Source: Mytilisepta virgata (taxonomy: Eukaryota; Mollusca; Bivalvia; Mytilida; Mytilidae). From it: a stretch of DNA of 64,000 nt. The notes beneath the pieces were generated by a model. That model made no database searches, was not told the origin of the DNA, and worked only from the letters and a program-made list of their open reading frames with translations. Position numbers and translations under genes: made by a program. Each line of letters starts with the position of its first letter. Positions within the stretch are counted from its first letter, which is position 1. Location of the stretch: NCBI GenBank assembly GCA_028015205.1, contig CM051518.1, forward strand, positions 61,087,978 to 61,151,977. The letters are read 5' to 3'. This document shows positions 31,201-39,214 of this stretch, piece after piece.

Positions 31201-32687
31201 TCATACGATTTCAAGGAGATTTCGGCCATATAGTCTACCATTCGTCTGACGAGTGATTGAATGTCGGGATCGACGATACAGTGTGGGTCGGTGAATCCGT
31301 CGACATTGCTGCTGACGCTGACGCTTATGGGATGGTGGCGCTGGGTCCAGGTCAGTTTTGCGGAATTGGATTCTTGGATCGGTATCAGCATGGCTTCAAA
31401 ATCATACACGATGAACCACGGGTATAATCGTTCTTGAACATGAATACCTTGTTCTTCCAATTTGTCGAAAATGCTTTTGGGATTGGAATGAAATCCGCCT
31501 TTGAAATTGTAGACGGTCTGACCCGTACATTTGAGTTGGTGTCGTTTCATGTTGTTTATTCTTGTGAAATGACGATCGCAGGTACCGCATTGGTATTTTT
31601 GTGTATACGCTGACAAGTTTGAAATGTATGACAAATGATGATCGTACTGGTTCACGTGCATGGTGTGGTCGTAACGACACCGGGATTTGTACACGGTGAG
31701 TGCTATACCATCGTCTCTCAGATGATACACATTCACATTGATGTGGAAACAAATTTCGAAGTAGGCCATATGGTGGAGTGGTAGTCCCTGGTATTGTTTC
31801 GAGTCGATAGGTACGTCTATGTGTTTGTTTTGGGTGAACTGGAGCCATTTATCATACAGCGTTTTGGTGTGTGTTTCCAAGTTACCTTTAAAATGACCAT
31901 GATGCACGGCTAAACAACGGAAAGCGCACAAGTGATCTTTATATATGTGTTTACCATTGCGTGATTTATCTAGAGCAACGATGGATGTGGATTTCAAAAT
32001 GTATTCTGGTAACTGAACGGGGTTACCCAAGGGATAGTTCAAATGATATAAAACAAATCGAACGTTGGTAATGAGGTAAGGTTTCCATTTCGTATCCGGT
32101 CTTTGCCTCAAAATGTAATCGGTAACATTGAATCGTTCCAAACGTAATTTCAGTCGGTTAAGGTCTTTACGGCGTGAAATATATATAGGACGTTGGAAGA
32201 GTGATTCATTGGCAAAAGCTCTGAAATATCTGTATTCACCGGTTTCTGTGTGCCGTAGAATCAAGCCAAACTCTAGATTTAAGCGAAAGGCGTGTCCTTG
32301 TCGCTCGTAGATGTGTTGTGCTTGTTCCATCAGCTGTGGGACGGTAAAATCGTTGGTAAGTGGTATATTATAGCTAGACGAAACTGAACTCTCCTGGTGA
32401 TTCTCTAAAATGAGTGGAGTGTTGGCCTCGTAAACAGTTTTCAAAGTTTCGTCTTCTTCAACTTCCCATGGAGCCTGTCCGTCAGCCCAAGGTCTAGCTT
32501 GTACTGTTCCGGCTCCTCTTTGATAATGTTCCGTCATTCCATGCAGATACAGTTGACGTCTGTCTGGAAACTGGGCAGTACAGCGTCTACATTTGTAAGA
32601 ACTGGGTCCTGGATGTGGTGATTCTGGTGCTTGGGCTCGTTCATTTTGATGGCATACCTGACGAGTACATAGATAACTCTGAGTCAA
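28299..32687 (-). CDS. POLB: Protein-primed family B DNA polymerase
   Basis: About 1460 residues, one open frame. Order: a C2H2 finger (Cys33, Cys36, His49, His54), a second Cys/His finger at about 366-386, exonuclease motif with DFE (FIVYDFEAM, about 425-433), LGFNSAKYDTN (about 565), polymerase motif A (GFDANALYLYC, about 800), motif B (KLVGNSAYGG, about 1117) and motif C with DTDS (about 1218). The C-terminus has three acidic PME[IVL]-type repeats. It would replicate the linear element with a terminal protein. The frame opens at TTG 32687; the first in-frame ATG is 32537 and would cut through the first finger, so either a non-AUG start or splicing from an upstream exon is likely. Confidence 0.95.
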   Translation of the reverse strand: MTQSYLCTRQVCHQNERAQAPESPHPGPSSYKCRRCTAQFPDRRQLYLHGMTEHYQRGAGTVQARPWADGQAPWEVEEDETLKTVYEANTPLILENHQESSVSSSYNIPLTNDFTVPQLMEQAQHIYERQGHAFRLNLEFGLILRHTETGEYRYFRAFANESLFQRPIYISRRKDLNRLKLRLERFNVTDYILRQRPDTKWKPYLITNVRFVLYHLNYPLGNPVQLPEYILKSTSIVALDKSRNGKHIYKDHLCAFRCLAVHHGHFKGNLETHTKTLYDKWLQFTQNKHIDVPIDSKQYQGLPLHHMAYFEICFHINVNVYHLRDDGIALTVYKSRCRYDHTMHVNQYDHHLSYISNLSAYTQKYQCGTCDRHFTRINNMKRHQLKCTGQTVYNFKGGFHSNPKSIFDKLEEQGIHVQERLYPWFIVYDFEAMLIPIQESNSAKLTWTQRHHPISVSVSSNVDGFTDPHCIVDPDIQSLVRRMVDYMAEISLKSYELAQQKFADAFDQLEVSIQNPYRALLEDDDVDDRLDAFLDDDELLEENEQEKNVFKKLKKELDAYCRQTVVLGFNSAKYDTNLIKTHLAKSLHMHEPGETFTVKRNNSYACLANEHFKFLDITSYLAPGFSYAKFLKAYDVTENKGFFPYEWFDSADKLHHRTLPSHEDFYSSTKDANISPEEYDYCQHVWYSNGMSTFQDFLVWYNNLDVGPFVKAVENLQKFYFEREIDLFKTGISVPGLARRMLFDTGRRSGASFALFDEANSDLYFTIKQNLIGGPSIIFNRHHEVGQTFIRNDFTRPCQKIVGFDANALYLYCIDMAMPTGPFVRRRLENGFKPEKRDKYVLMYDWMEYLNHSQGLAIRHKLNTGKEKKIGPYPVDGYDANTNTVYQFHGCYWHGHDCWMTKNVKDQKWRESRQAKYDKTVKTTTLIQTQGYTVVEKWECQFRNDMRINQRLKSFCNARKPPTPQRAVTENEILEGVASGRLFGMVECDIRVPEEWPSYFRHPTVTPYEYFEEMSPLFCTTDVPFEVIGEHMQDHVRRFELSQKPRRLLVGGMRARQMLIATPLLKWYLEHGMVVTKIYQVVEFTPQRCFRDFVKEVSDNRRLGDADPDKAIIADTSKLVGNSAYGGTIMDQEKFQSVTYVQGEGQVMIEVNKPQFKKSTTLLEDEEYFEVEKSKEQLDINLPIQIGYFILQYGKLRMLQFYYDFLDVYVDRCNFQYCEMDTDSAYLALAGPDLASVIRPEMRESYQRALTGCCQDTYEPEWIPRTCCTKHAKFDKRTPGLFKVEYDGDVMIGLCSKTYIVQKTKTVHTTSTAMTAFKLLRRAKKLPVKRLVQRSRQFREVKFSSKGITKRRVKAPMTIFRYVLNTQKVAHGTLKGFRARDNGVMTYHQKRNGFSYFYCKRRVLDDGVSTVPLDLELCPIRKEEPMEIEDSEEPMEVDQPDTPMELDDNDRYLIHLLETNFE

Positions 32688-33027
32688 TTCTATAAAAATC
32701 CCCTTAACAATCCTTTATTGACAATGTAATCTGTTTGTACGTTTATGTCATCCAAAAATATATAAAAAATTGAAATAGTAAATGGTTCATTTTGTTAGTA
32801 TAGCTGGGGAGGTAACTCTGTTTGTCTTATTTAATTATGTAACATGAATTATTTCCCTTTTGAACACCTTAATCGTTTGATCGTTATACTTACAACTTAA
32901 TCCTCTGTTTAGTGAAATAACATGATGTGTGTGTTTTGTATCGTTTGTGTGTAAATGACAATTTAATCCTGTTGTCCCGTACAACTTAATTGACAACTTA
33001 ATCTGTTTTTTAAACAATAGTACGATA
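32688..33027. other. Gap between polymerase and zinc-finger gene, with repeated ACAACTTAATCC words
   Basis: No frame of note. The word ACAACTTAATCC or a near copy occurs at 32892, 32958, 32981 and 32993, and again in the right terminal region at 37594 and 37668. On the minus strand TTTTATAGAATTG (about 32686-32698) could be a promoter for the polymerase. Confidence 0.5.
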
Positions 33028-33360
33028 CTAAAATATTACCGTTGTATTGCATTTTTGTTGGTGTTTTCTTAAATCTCTTTTGGCATTGTATCTCTTTTCA
33101 CATCTCAAACATTCATATTTTTGGTCTGAATGCCGAGACATATGATGATGCAGGTCACCCATGCTTTCAAACGTTGAGTCGCAATATTTGCACGGAATTT
33201 TGCATTTGCGATTGTGCTCCTGGTAGTTGTCCTTCCTATTGAAGCTTTTTAGACATTTCGTACAAGTAAATAGATTGGATCCATGGACAGAATCTTTATG
33301 TCTTTGGAGATTCTTTTTCAGGCTGAAATTCTGCCCGCATTCATCACAAGTATGACTCAT
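33028..33360 (-). CDS. C2H2 zinc-finger protein
   Basis: 110 residues from an ATG at 33360, with four zinc-finger-like modules: HTCDECGQNFSLKKNLQRH, FTCTKCLKSFNRKDNYQEH, a shorter IPCKYCDSTFESMGDLHHH and YECLRCEKRYNAKRDLRKH. Linkers are not the canonical TGEKP. It lies 340 bp upstream of the polymerase frame on the same strand. A GT donor (CAACG|GTAATA, boundary 33040) near its 3' end would allow it to be spliced in phase 0 to an AG at 32679-32681 within the polymerase frame, so it may be a polymerase 5' exon rather than a separate gene. Confidence 0.8.
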   Translation of the reverse strand: MSHTCDECGQNFSLKKNLQRHKDSVHGSNLFTCTKCLKSFNRKDNYQEHNRKCKIPCKYCDSTFESMGDLHHHMSRHSDQKYECLRCEKRYNAKRDLRKHQQKCNTTVIF

Positions 33361-33719
33361 ATTGCCGAAGATTTTTAAAAATTATCTGTAAATAAATATA
33401 ACAGTTTTACTTTACTTTAAACTTCATTTCATTTCTTATTACATTCTAAAATGTAATGAATAGCGTATTCTATATGCATACACATCGGGAACCATTTAAT
33501 ACATTTTCACGAAACAAATCGGTATTTAAGCTCTGTATATTATTCTGGTTTGGATTATATATAATTTTGCTATGCCCTATTGAGACACGTAATCGCATAT
33601 CGAACTAGGATCTTTACTGATCTATTTAATCTACTCGAAAAGGATAATGGTCAGATACTGATATACATCTCCCATTTTCTACATTTCATCATTATTGCTT
33701 CGTTAAAACTGCAACGACA
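33361..33719. promoter_or_regulatory. Divergent intergenic region between zinc-finger and micro-exon genes
   Basis: The two genes point away from each other. Rightward, TATATATAA lies at about 33556-33564, roughly 155 bp before the ATG at 33720. No TATAAGAG box is present. An acceptor-like TTTATTTACAG just upstream of the zinc-finger ATG could mark a 5' UTR intron. Confidence 0.45.
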
Positions 33720-35402
33720 ATGGAATCATCAACTCCGATCAGAGTAAGTATTGCATTTGTTATTATCTTTTAATGTTAAAGATACCGACGTAAATGTAAA
33801 TTTAGTTTTACATGATCATTTCGACAACTTATGTCTCTTCAAATCAAAACTTATTTATGAAATCCATAAATTAAAAAATGCAGAAGAGATACAATCTAAA
33901 TGGGGAGCTTAATTTATTTCTCAGTGTGTACAATGGTGTTTTTTTTTTTTTCAGTTCAAAGCCATATCAAGAAGAAGGCTAGAGTTTGGAGACATTTCAC
34001 CAATTATGGCAGAATCTCCGATCGCTACACCAGACGTAACTAATGTAAGTACGCTATTTTGTTTATACTGTATCATTACGTTTTGAGGTATATAAATTTG
34101 CCGGGATTGGAAGTTTTTAAGCTCGTGAATTCTGGGAATAAATGCACCGAGAATCGGATTTCATCAGTTTTAACTTCTTTTAAGTTCGAGATTCCGGGAT
34201 GAGAGCCACTCATATCAAGAACAATCGACAAAGAAGAAAACTCTAATTACTGATTTGTACATTTTTTTTTCAGAACACACAACAGGATGACAGTGTTGAT
34301 GTAAGTACAATATCTTTAATTTATCATAATTGGAAGGTACATTTTTATTTTTCGTTTGTTTTAAACATATCTCATTCTTCCGGATTTCGACTTCTGACAT
34401 TTTTTTATTACCTTTATTTTAACATGTAAATGACAAAGTGTATTGCTAGAAAGTATTTACTTTCAATAATTGTGCTATCAGGATTTTTAAGTGATTACAA
34501 TGATATGCATTTTATTTCAGTTTAACAGTCCAGTAAGGAAAAGACTCAACTTTTCAGATGTAAGTACTTTTTTTTATGTATTTTCAAGTTAAAGAATTAA
34601 ATGCCTCGTATATCAAGTTTGAAAGGATAAATGATGTATGAAATAACGAAATACCGAAGTTACTGTAAATTTAGTTTCGATAGTTTGAGAGATGTTTATA
34701 TCAAATGAATTTCATATTGCAGACCAATGAGACCATAGCATGGGAAGATTCTTCCAGCTCAAATGAAAGTCTACCCTTACTGGAAGAAAGCGGGAATTTC
34801 ACCCAACTTAATTCTGTAAGTATATTATTTTTACCTTTCGTTAAATAACAAAACATTGTTTAAAAAAATAATAATAATAATAAAAAGACAATCTATTCTA
34901 AATCTATAATTTATATTTAACATGCGAATGAGATGCTGATGTACATTCTAAAATTGATTTTATTTTGCAGAACATTGAATGGGAAACCACCAACAGCGAG
35001 AGTGGACATGGTACCGAAGATAGTTCTAATGTAAGTACACTATTTCACGTAAATGTGTTTTACTATATAGGGGCAAAGACAAATGTCCGACCCATTTTAA
35101 TCTTTAAAAAAAAAAAAAAATCCGCAAAAATGTAGTTTACAAAGTATAAATATAATAGTGTTTAAATAACAAAATACCGAAGTTATTGTAAATTTAGTTT
35201 CTGCACATGGTCATTTAAGGCAACTTATGTCTCTTCACTGCAGATCAAATCAAATGATTTTTAATACGAAAACCAATTTTTTTTTTTTTTTTTTTGAAAC
35301 AGTAAAACATCACCGAAATCCGTAATATGTATTGTACGAACAAGTTCTAAAACTATGCAAATGCGTTAATTTAATTTCATTTTATTTTTTCAGGAATCAT
35401 AA
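33720..35402 (+). CDS. Seven-exon micro-exon gene with cyclin-docking and CDK-site motifs
   Basis: Exons: 33720-33743, 33955-34044, 34274-34300, 34521-34559, 34723-34815, 34971-35030 and 35394-35402 (24, 90, 27, 39, 93, 60 and 9 nt). All are multiples of three, all introns are phase 0, every donor reads GTAAGTA and acceptors have long T tracts. The product would be 113 residues, acidic and Ser-rich, without a fold I recognise. Two RxL cyclin-docking motifs are visible, RRLEF (exon 2) and KRLNF (exon 4), each near CDK-type sites (TPIR in exon 1, SPVRK in exon 4); SP/TP sites also occur in exon 2. Any internal exon could be skipped without changing frame. Introns 1, 4 and 6 share sequence, pointing to growth by tandem duplication. 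Interaction with the host cell cycle is an inference. Confidence 0.75.
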
Positions 35403-35824
35403 CATATATTGGATCGCATAACATATATTGGATCGCGTGTTACATTGGATTGTGTACATAGTGGGATTTTTTTAATATTCAAATATAAACATTGGATTGT
35501 GTAAACGGATTATAATATTCATAATAAGACAGTAAGAAATATATATATAGTTTTTTTGTTAATAAATTTATTAATCGTATTCTTTAAAACATGTCGAGTT
35601 TCTTTACTGTATATATCCCGTCTTACCTTTTCAGTTTGCGGTGTAAAAATGATAATTCTAATGTAACACTGTATGTAACGTCTATTTTGATTGGATGACG
35701 TCCAAATTTTCACGGCATCAATTACACAATTGATGGTGTGAAATTTGCAAGGCATGCGCACTTGTATTTTTGGGATTTTAAAATCGTATTTTTAACGTCT
35801 TTTCGTACAGTTACATTAGAATCG
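35403..35824. other. 3' flank of the micro-exon gene
   Basis: AACATATATTGGATCGC is repeated twice at 35403-35440. An AATAAATT signal lies near 35558. A short hairpin of CACGGCATCAATT/AATTGATGGTGTG lies at about 35711-35738 and resembles the long palindrome that follows. No coding frame; the minus frame 35519-35761 is spurious. Confidence 0.5.
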
Positions 35825-35988
35825 AGATAACAGTATTGTATTTTAAAATTTCACGGCATCAATTGTCGATTTGATGGTCGCAAATACCCGTTTACTGGCT
35901 CCGCTGACGCGTCGCCAGTAAACTCAATTTGCGACCATCAAATCTCCAATTGATGCCGTGAAATTTGAAAATACAATACAGTTATCTC
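35825..35988. repeat. Long near-perfect palindrome
   Basis: Left arm 35825-35899 and right arm 35914-35988 are reverse complements over about 75 bp with few mismatches, around a 14-base loop (TCCGCTGACGCGTC). Arms include TTTGATGGTCGCAAAT and GTTTACTGGC. It would form a strong hairpin. Either a small inverted-repeat element inserted in the Polinton or a functional structure; no coding. Confidence 0.8.
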
Positions 35989-36888
35989 TTAACTATCATC
36001 ATGTAACTGATCAATTATTGTCTTCAATCTCTAAATTCATTGGTTAAAAAATGACGCAGTGTATTGCATCATAATAATCTCCTTTTATGGTGTATATTGT
36101 TTTAAGGTGTGTCCATTAATTACTGTTTCATTGGTTAATTATATGACGCATTATCCTTTTTTGGTGCATATCATTTGAAAGGCGTGTTCATTAACTATCA
36201 TTTCACTGGTTACGCTCTGCATCTTAATCGCATTATCCTTGTTTGTGTATCCTTATTTGGTTAGGTTTTTTGTACTTGTTAAAAATGACGCATTATAATG
36301 TGTTGAAATGTGACTCGCTGTACTACATCATAATCTGTTAGGTTAAGGTGTTGAATATTTTCTGTTTCTTGGATAAAGTGTGGTGAATCCTAAATATCGT
36401 TGATAAAATATAATGGTTTTTACAACAATTTCGACAATTATTTCTCTTAAGTTTATTTACACGCGTCTCATTATTTTATTGAGTCGAAGTTTTGTTTAAT
36501 ACCTTGATCATTGATGTATCTGTTTGTTGTTTTAAGGGGTATCAAACAGTTTCGTCACAGGATAGGATACGTACAATTGTTTGTGACGTATATGTTACAA
36601 CAGGATTAGTGTATCATGTTATATCGTTAAAGGATTATGACAACCTACTTCAGTGATCGATATGACGTACACAAGTTGATTGAACTGGTTAAAACTGATT
36701 TCGGTCTGAAAATGACAACTTAAGACAATTCAAATGACTTACATTTAATTTGTTCAAGGTAAATTACATAGAATACAATCTTTATTTATTTACCGTTATA
36801 AATACACAAGGTATTGTTATATTTCAAGTAAATATAATGACCACAGTTGAACAAAAAGTTACAATTATCTGTCCCTCGATTGTTTCAT
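35989..36888. other. Non-coding right part of the Polinton with degenerate repeats
   Basis: The words TTCATTGGTTAAAAAATGACGCA and CATCATAATNATC recur at loose spacing between about 36000 and 36330, and a related copy is at about 37465-37500. No gene could be recognised here. Confidence 0.45.
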
Positions 36889-37386
36889 TCACCACTCTGT
36901 AAAATTGTTTGGATTACACTCTGGACAGGTTAGAAATCCCAACGGATTCATGTGGTCCGATCTATAAGGCCACGGAAGACAGTTCGGGTACAAAGTCACC
37001 CATCACACTGGCAGTGTCCTTCAATTTGTTGTATTCGGAAGGACTCAAACAAATTCCTTTTTTGGTCGGTATGACATCGGTTTGATTTGGGGGTAACCAA
37101 TATTGTCTAAGGTCTACGCAGATTGAGTTGACTTGAACAGCGGCGTAGACGTTTCTTCCCAGGTGAGATTTATATTCCCTCTTTTCCGTTAGGGCCTAAT
37201 CAATAAATTCGAGACTGTCGACCAACATTTTCCATCGAGTAAGGGGGAGACCAATTCCTTCTTTCGTGGGAATCATTTTTTCGTTCTGGGATTTCCACTC
37301 TCTGATGTCGATTCGTATTTCATCTTTCCACTCTTGGCTTGGACGAATCTGTTATTTCCCAATTCGATATTGCAACGTAATGCCAT
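36889..37386 (-). pseudogene. Broken PC4-like (transcription coactivator / ssDNA-binding) gene
   Basis: On the minus strand from an ATG at 37386, pieces of a protein with two PC4-type modules can be read: in the first, RIDIREW followed by MIPTKEGIGLPL; in the second, CVDLRQYW followed by IPTKKGICLSPSEYNKLKD; a C-terminal CPECNP motif ends at TGA 36889-36891. The reading is broken by a frame change near 37330, an in-frame TAG at 37196-37198 and another frame change near 36975. PC4 proteins bind single-stranded DNA and assist transcription, and they are widespread cargo of animal Polintons. A TATATAAAAA box lies about 50 bp upstream (about 37433-37444). The gene has lost coding ability in this copy while core genes have not. 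Confidence 0.75.
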
Positions 37387-37514
37387 GTCAACGTATTTCG
37401 TTGTAAATGAAAAGTTTCAGGGTGTGCCTAGCTTTTTTATATATGCAGAACGATGGGTTTTTTCATTGGTTAAAATAAAACGCAATGAATTGCAAACTAC
37501 TATTTTTTGGAGTT

Positions 37515-37690
37515 TGGGGAATTCTCTTTTGACCGCCATCTTGCCGACTTTTCAACTTACGTTTTTACGGGGACTAAAACTTAATCTTTTCCGACAACTT
37601 AATCCGGTCGCCATCTTGCTTGTTTACTTACGTTTTTACGGGGACTAAAACTTAATCTTTTCCGATTACAACTTAATCCCGGCCGCCATC
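37515..37690. repeat. Subterminal direct repeats at the right end of the Polinton
   Basis: A unit of about 65 bp containing GCCATCTTG, ACTTACGTTTTTACGGGGACT and AAAACTTAATCTTTTCCGA is repeated two to three times and merges with the terminal inverted repeat. The left end has only a single copy of the corresponding part. Confidence 0.7.
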
Positions 37691-37748
37691 TTGGCTCCTT
37701 GGCTCCTTGCGTTTTTGGGGTGCATAAAAATGCTCACTCCCTACTACT
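37653..37748 (-). repeat. Right terminal inverted repeat of the Polinton, with target duplication at 37749-37754
   Basis: Reverse complement of the left terminus; the last bases are CACTCCCTACTACT followed by the duplication AGTAGT. Together with 19792-19797 this delimits the element. Confidence 0.88.
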
Positions 37749-37989
37749 AGTAGTCCTTATAGTTTTGATCAGGATTGCAATGATGGCAAAAACAAAAAAG
37801 AACAAAACGATAAAAGAAAAATTAATAAAAAAGAACGGATATTTGGTCCATGTATATAGGTTAGACTCCATAAATTATCCTCAGTTTCAGAGAAATGCAC
37901 CCCCAGAATTTTATTTATTATCAGAGTTGGTAAAGTTTGACTACATGATGAATAAATAATAAATTTCTTAACCTCAGATATGTCATATT

Positions 37990-38230
37990 GAATGTTTGTT
38001 TGTTTAGTTGGGGTTTTACGCCATTTTCAGCACATTTGGCTATTTCGCGGCGGTCAGTTTTTATTGGTGGAGGAAGCCGGAGTACCCGGAGAGAACCACC
38101 GACCTTCGGTAGGAAAATTGGCAATCCTTGTCAATTTATTCGAACACACCCCGCCATAGGTGAGATTCGAACTCACAACTTCAGTGTTGACAGGCTAGTG
38201 ATCATTAGTAGTCATGTAATATTGAATGAA
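37990..38230 (-). mobile_element. tRNA-derived SINE with Meta/MESC-like core
   Basis: Read on the minus strand, a tRNA-like head with B-box AGTTCGAATCTC (complement at about 38162-38173) and A-box region GATCACTAGCCTGTC is followed by a conserved core, including ACCGAAGGTCGGTGGTTCTC and CCGGCTTCCTCCACCA (complement at about 38065-38110). This core is typical of SINEs shared among molluscs. The tail on the left ends in AACAAACAAACATTC. Family named from general knowledge. Confidence 0.75.
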
Positions 38231-39214
38231 AGAGGATAGTTTAATTAAATACGAAAACATTAACTGATTTTGCTTTTGACAACAAATGTGAGGTAAGAAG
38301 CTGGGACATTTGTATTCACATAAAAATATTCACGTGTAAAATTGTAACAGGGATAATCGGCACCTGAACTGGTAAATTAAATTGCGGAAATAGAAGCGGA
38401 AAAGTATACCTGTTTTTTTTCACATATGTAATGGATTTTTATGCAGAATCTGAAAAATTAAGCTCAATTGGATTGAAACGCTGCATCACACCTCAATGTT
38501 AAGCCTAAGTGGAGTGAAATTGAACATTTTTAAAGCTTTTTTTATGAAAATTTCTTAAATGTTGCTATGCCAACTAGGTTACCATGGATATTTTTTATTT
38601 ATTTTATCATGATTGAAACAAAGCTAACATAATGACCTTTCAGAATATATATACGTGTATATGGGTATTATTTACTCTGAAGATGGCGCAAGACCATGAC
38701 ATTTGTAAGCTCACTTCACATAGAAAATGGTACTATTAATTTATGGCGTCTAACCATATGAGGATTTAACCCATACAATGATGGTTTTATTTCTATCACT
38801 TTTTGGATTATACTTCCGAAAATTTTTTTTTCTAGCGTTTTTGGTGTGAAGCTACACAAATTTAGAGGATGTTATGTTGTTTAGAAATGTATCAGGTTTC
38901 GCTTCTGTAAGTCGACCTAATTTTCTTCTTTTGTGAGTCGATCTGTATTATCTTTGTTTCGTCCCCAAATCCCCTTTCATTTGTACTGACAGCTAATATC
39001 TATGCGATAATTCTGATTTCTTTTCGATAGCCAAATCTCGACTTTTCATGACCAGTAAAGGATTGTTCAAAACATGTGTCAAGCATACCATTTCTGCTTT
39101 TCACGGAGAGAGTCAGATTGTTCAATCCCCGGGCTGTCACATAGAGCTTTTCATGCTAGAAACGGATTGCTTAGATTTATCTCGAGCATTCAGAAATCTG
39201 CATGCTAAACGAAA
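38231..39214. other. Non-coding stretch between SINE and 155-bp array
   Basis: No gene recognised. The plus frame at 39048-39239 has no supporting features. Confidence 0.4.

Larger units (their letters stand above)
19798..37748. mobile_element. Polinton/Maverick (adintovirus-like) element, about 17.95 kb
   Basis: A complete large DNA element with terminal inverted repeats of about 95 bp starting AGTAGTAGGGAGTGAGC, flanked on both sides by AGTAGT (19792-19797 and 37749-37754), matching the 6-bp target duplication and 5'-AG termini known for Polintons. It carries protein-primed DNA polymerase B, retrovirus-type integrase, adenain-like protease, FtsK/A32-type packaging ATPase, double-jelly-roll capsid and penton, so it has the full self-synthesising and virion set. 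Core genes are uninterrupted, while a PC4-like gene is broken and a Penelope fragment sits in a tandem array. GC content of its gene blocks is visibly higher than in the host flanks. Inserted between two tandem opsin genes. Confidence 0.95.

Noticed and set aside
35825..35988. Possible LTR or solo-LTR ends
   Set aside because: The arms are inverted, not direct, and no primer-binding site or TG...CA ends are present.
38150..38215. tRNA-like sequence with a GTTCGAATC B-box
   Set aside because: No cloverleaf could be completed, and it joins directly to a SINE core; it is a SINE head. The same holds for 12470-12530.
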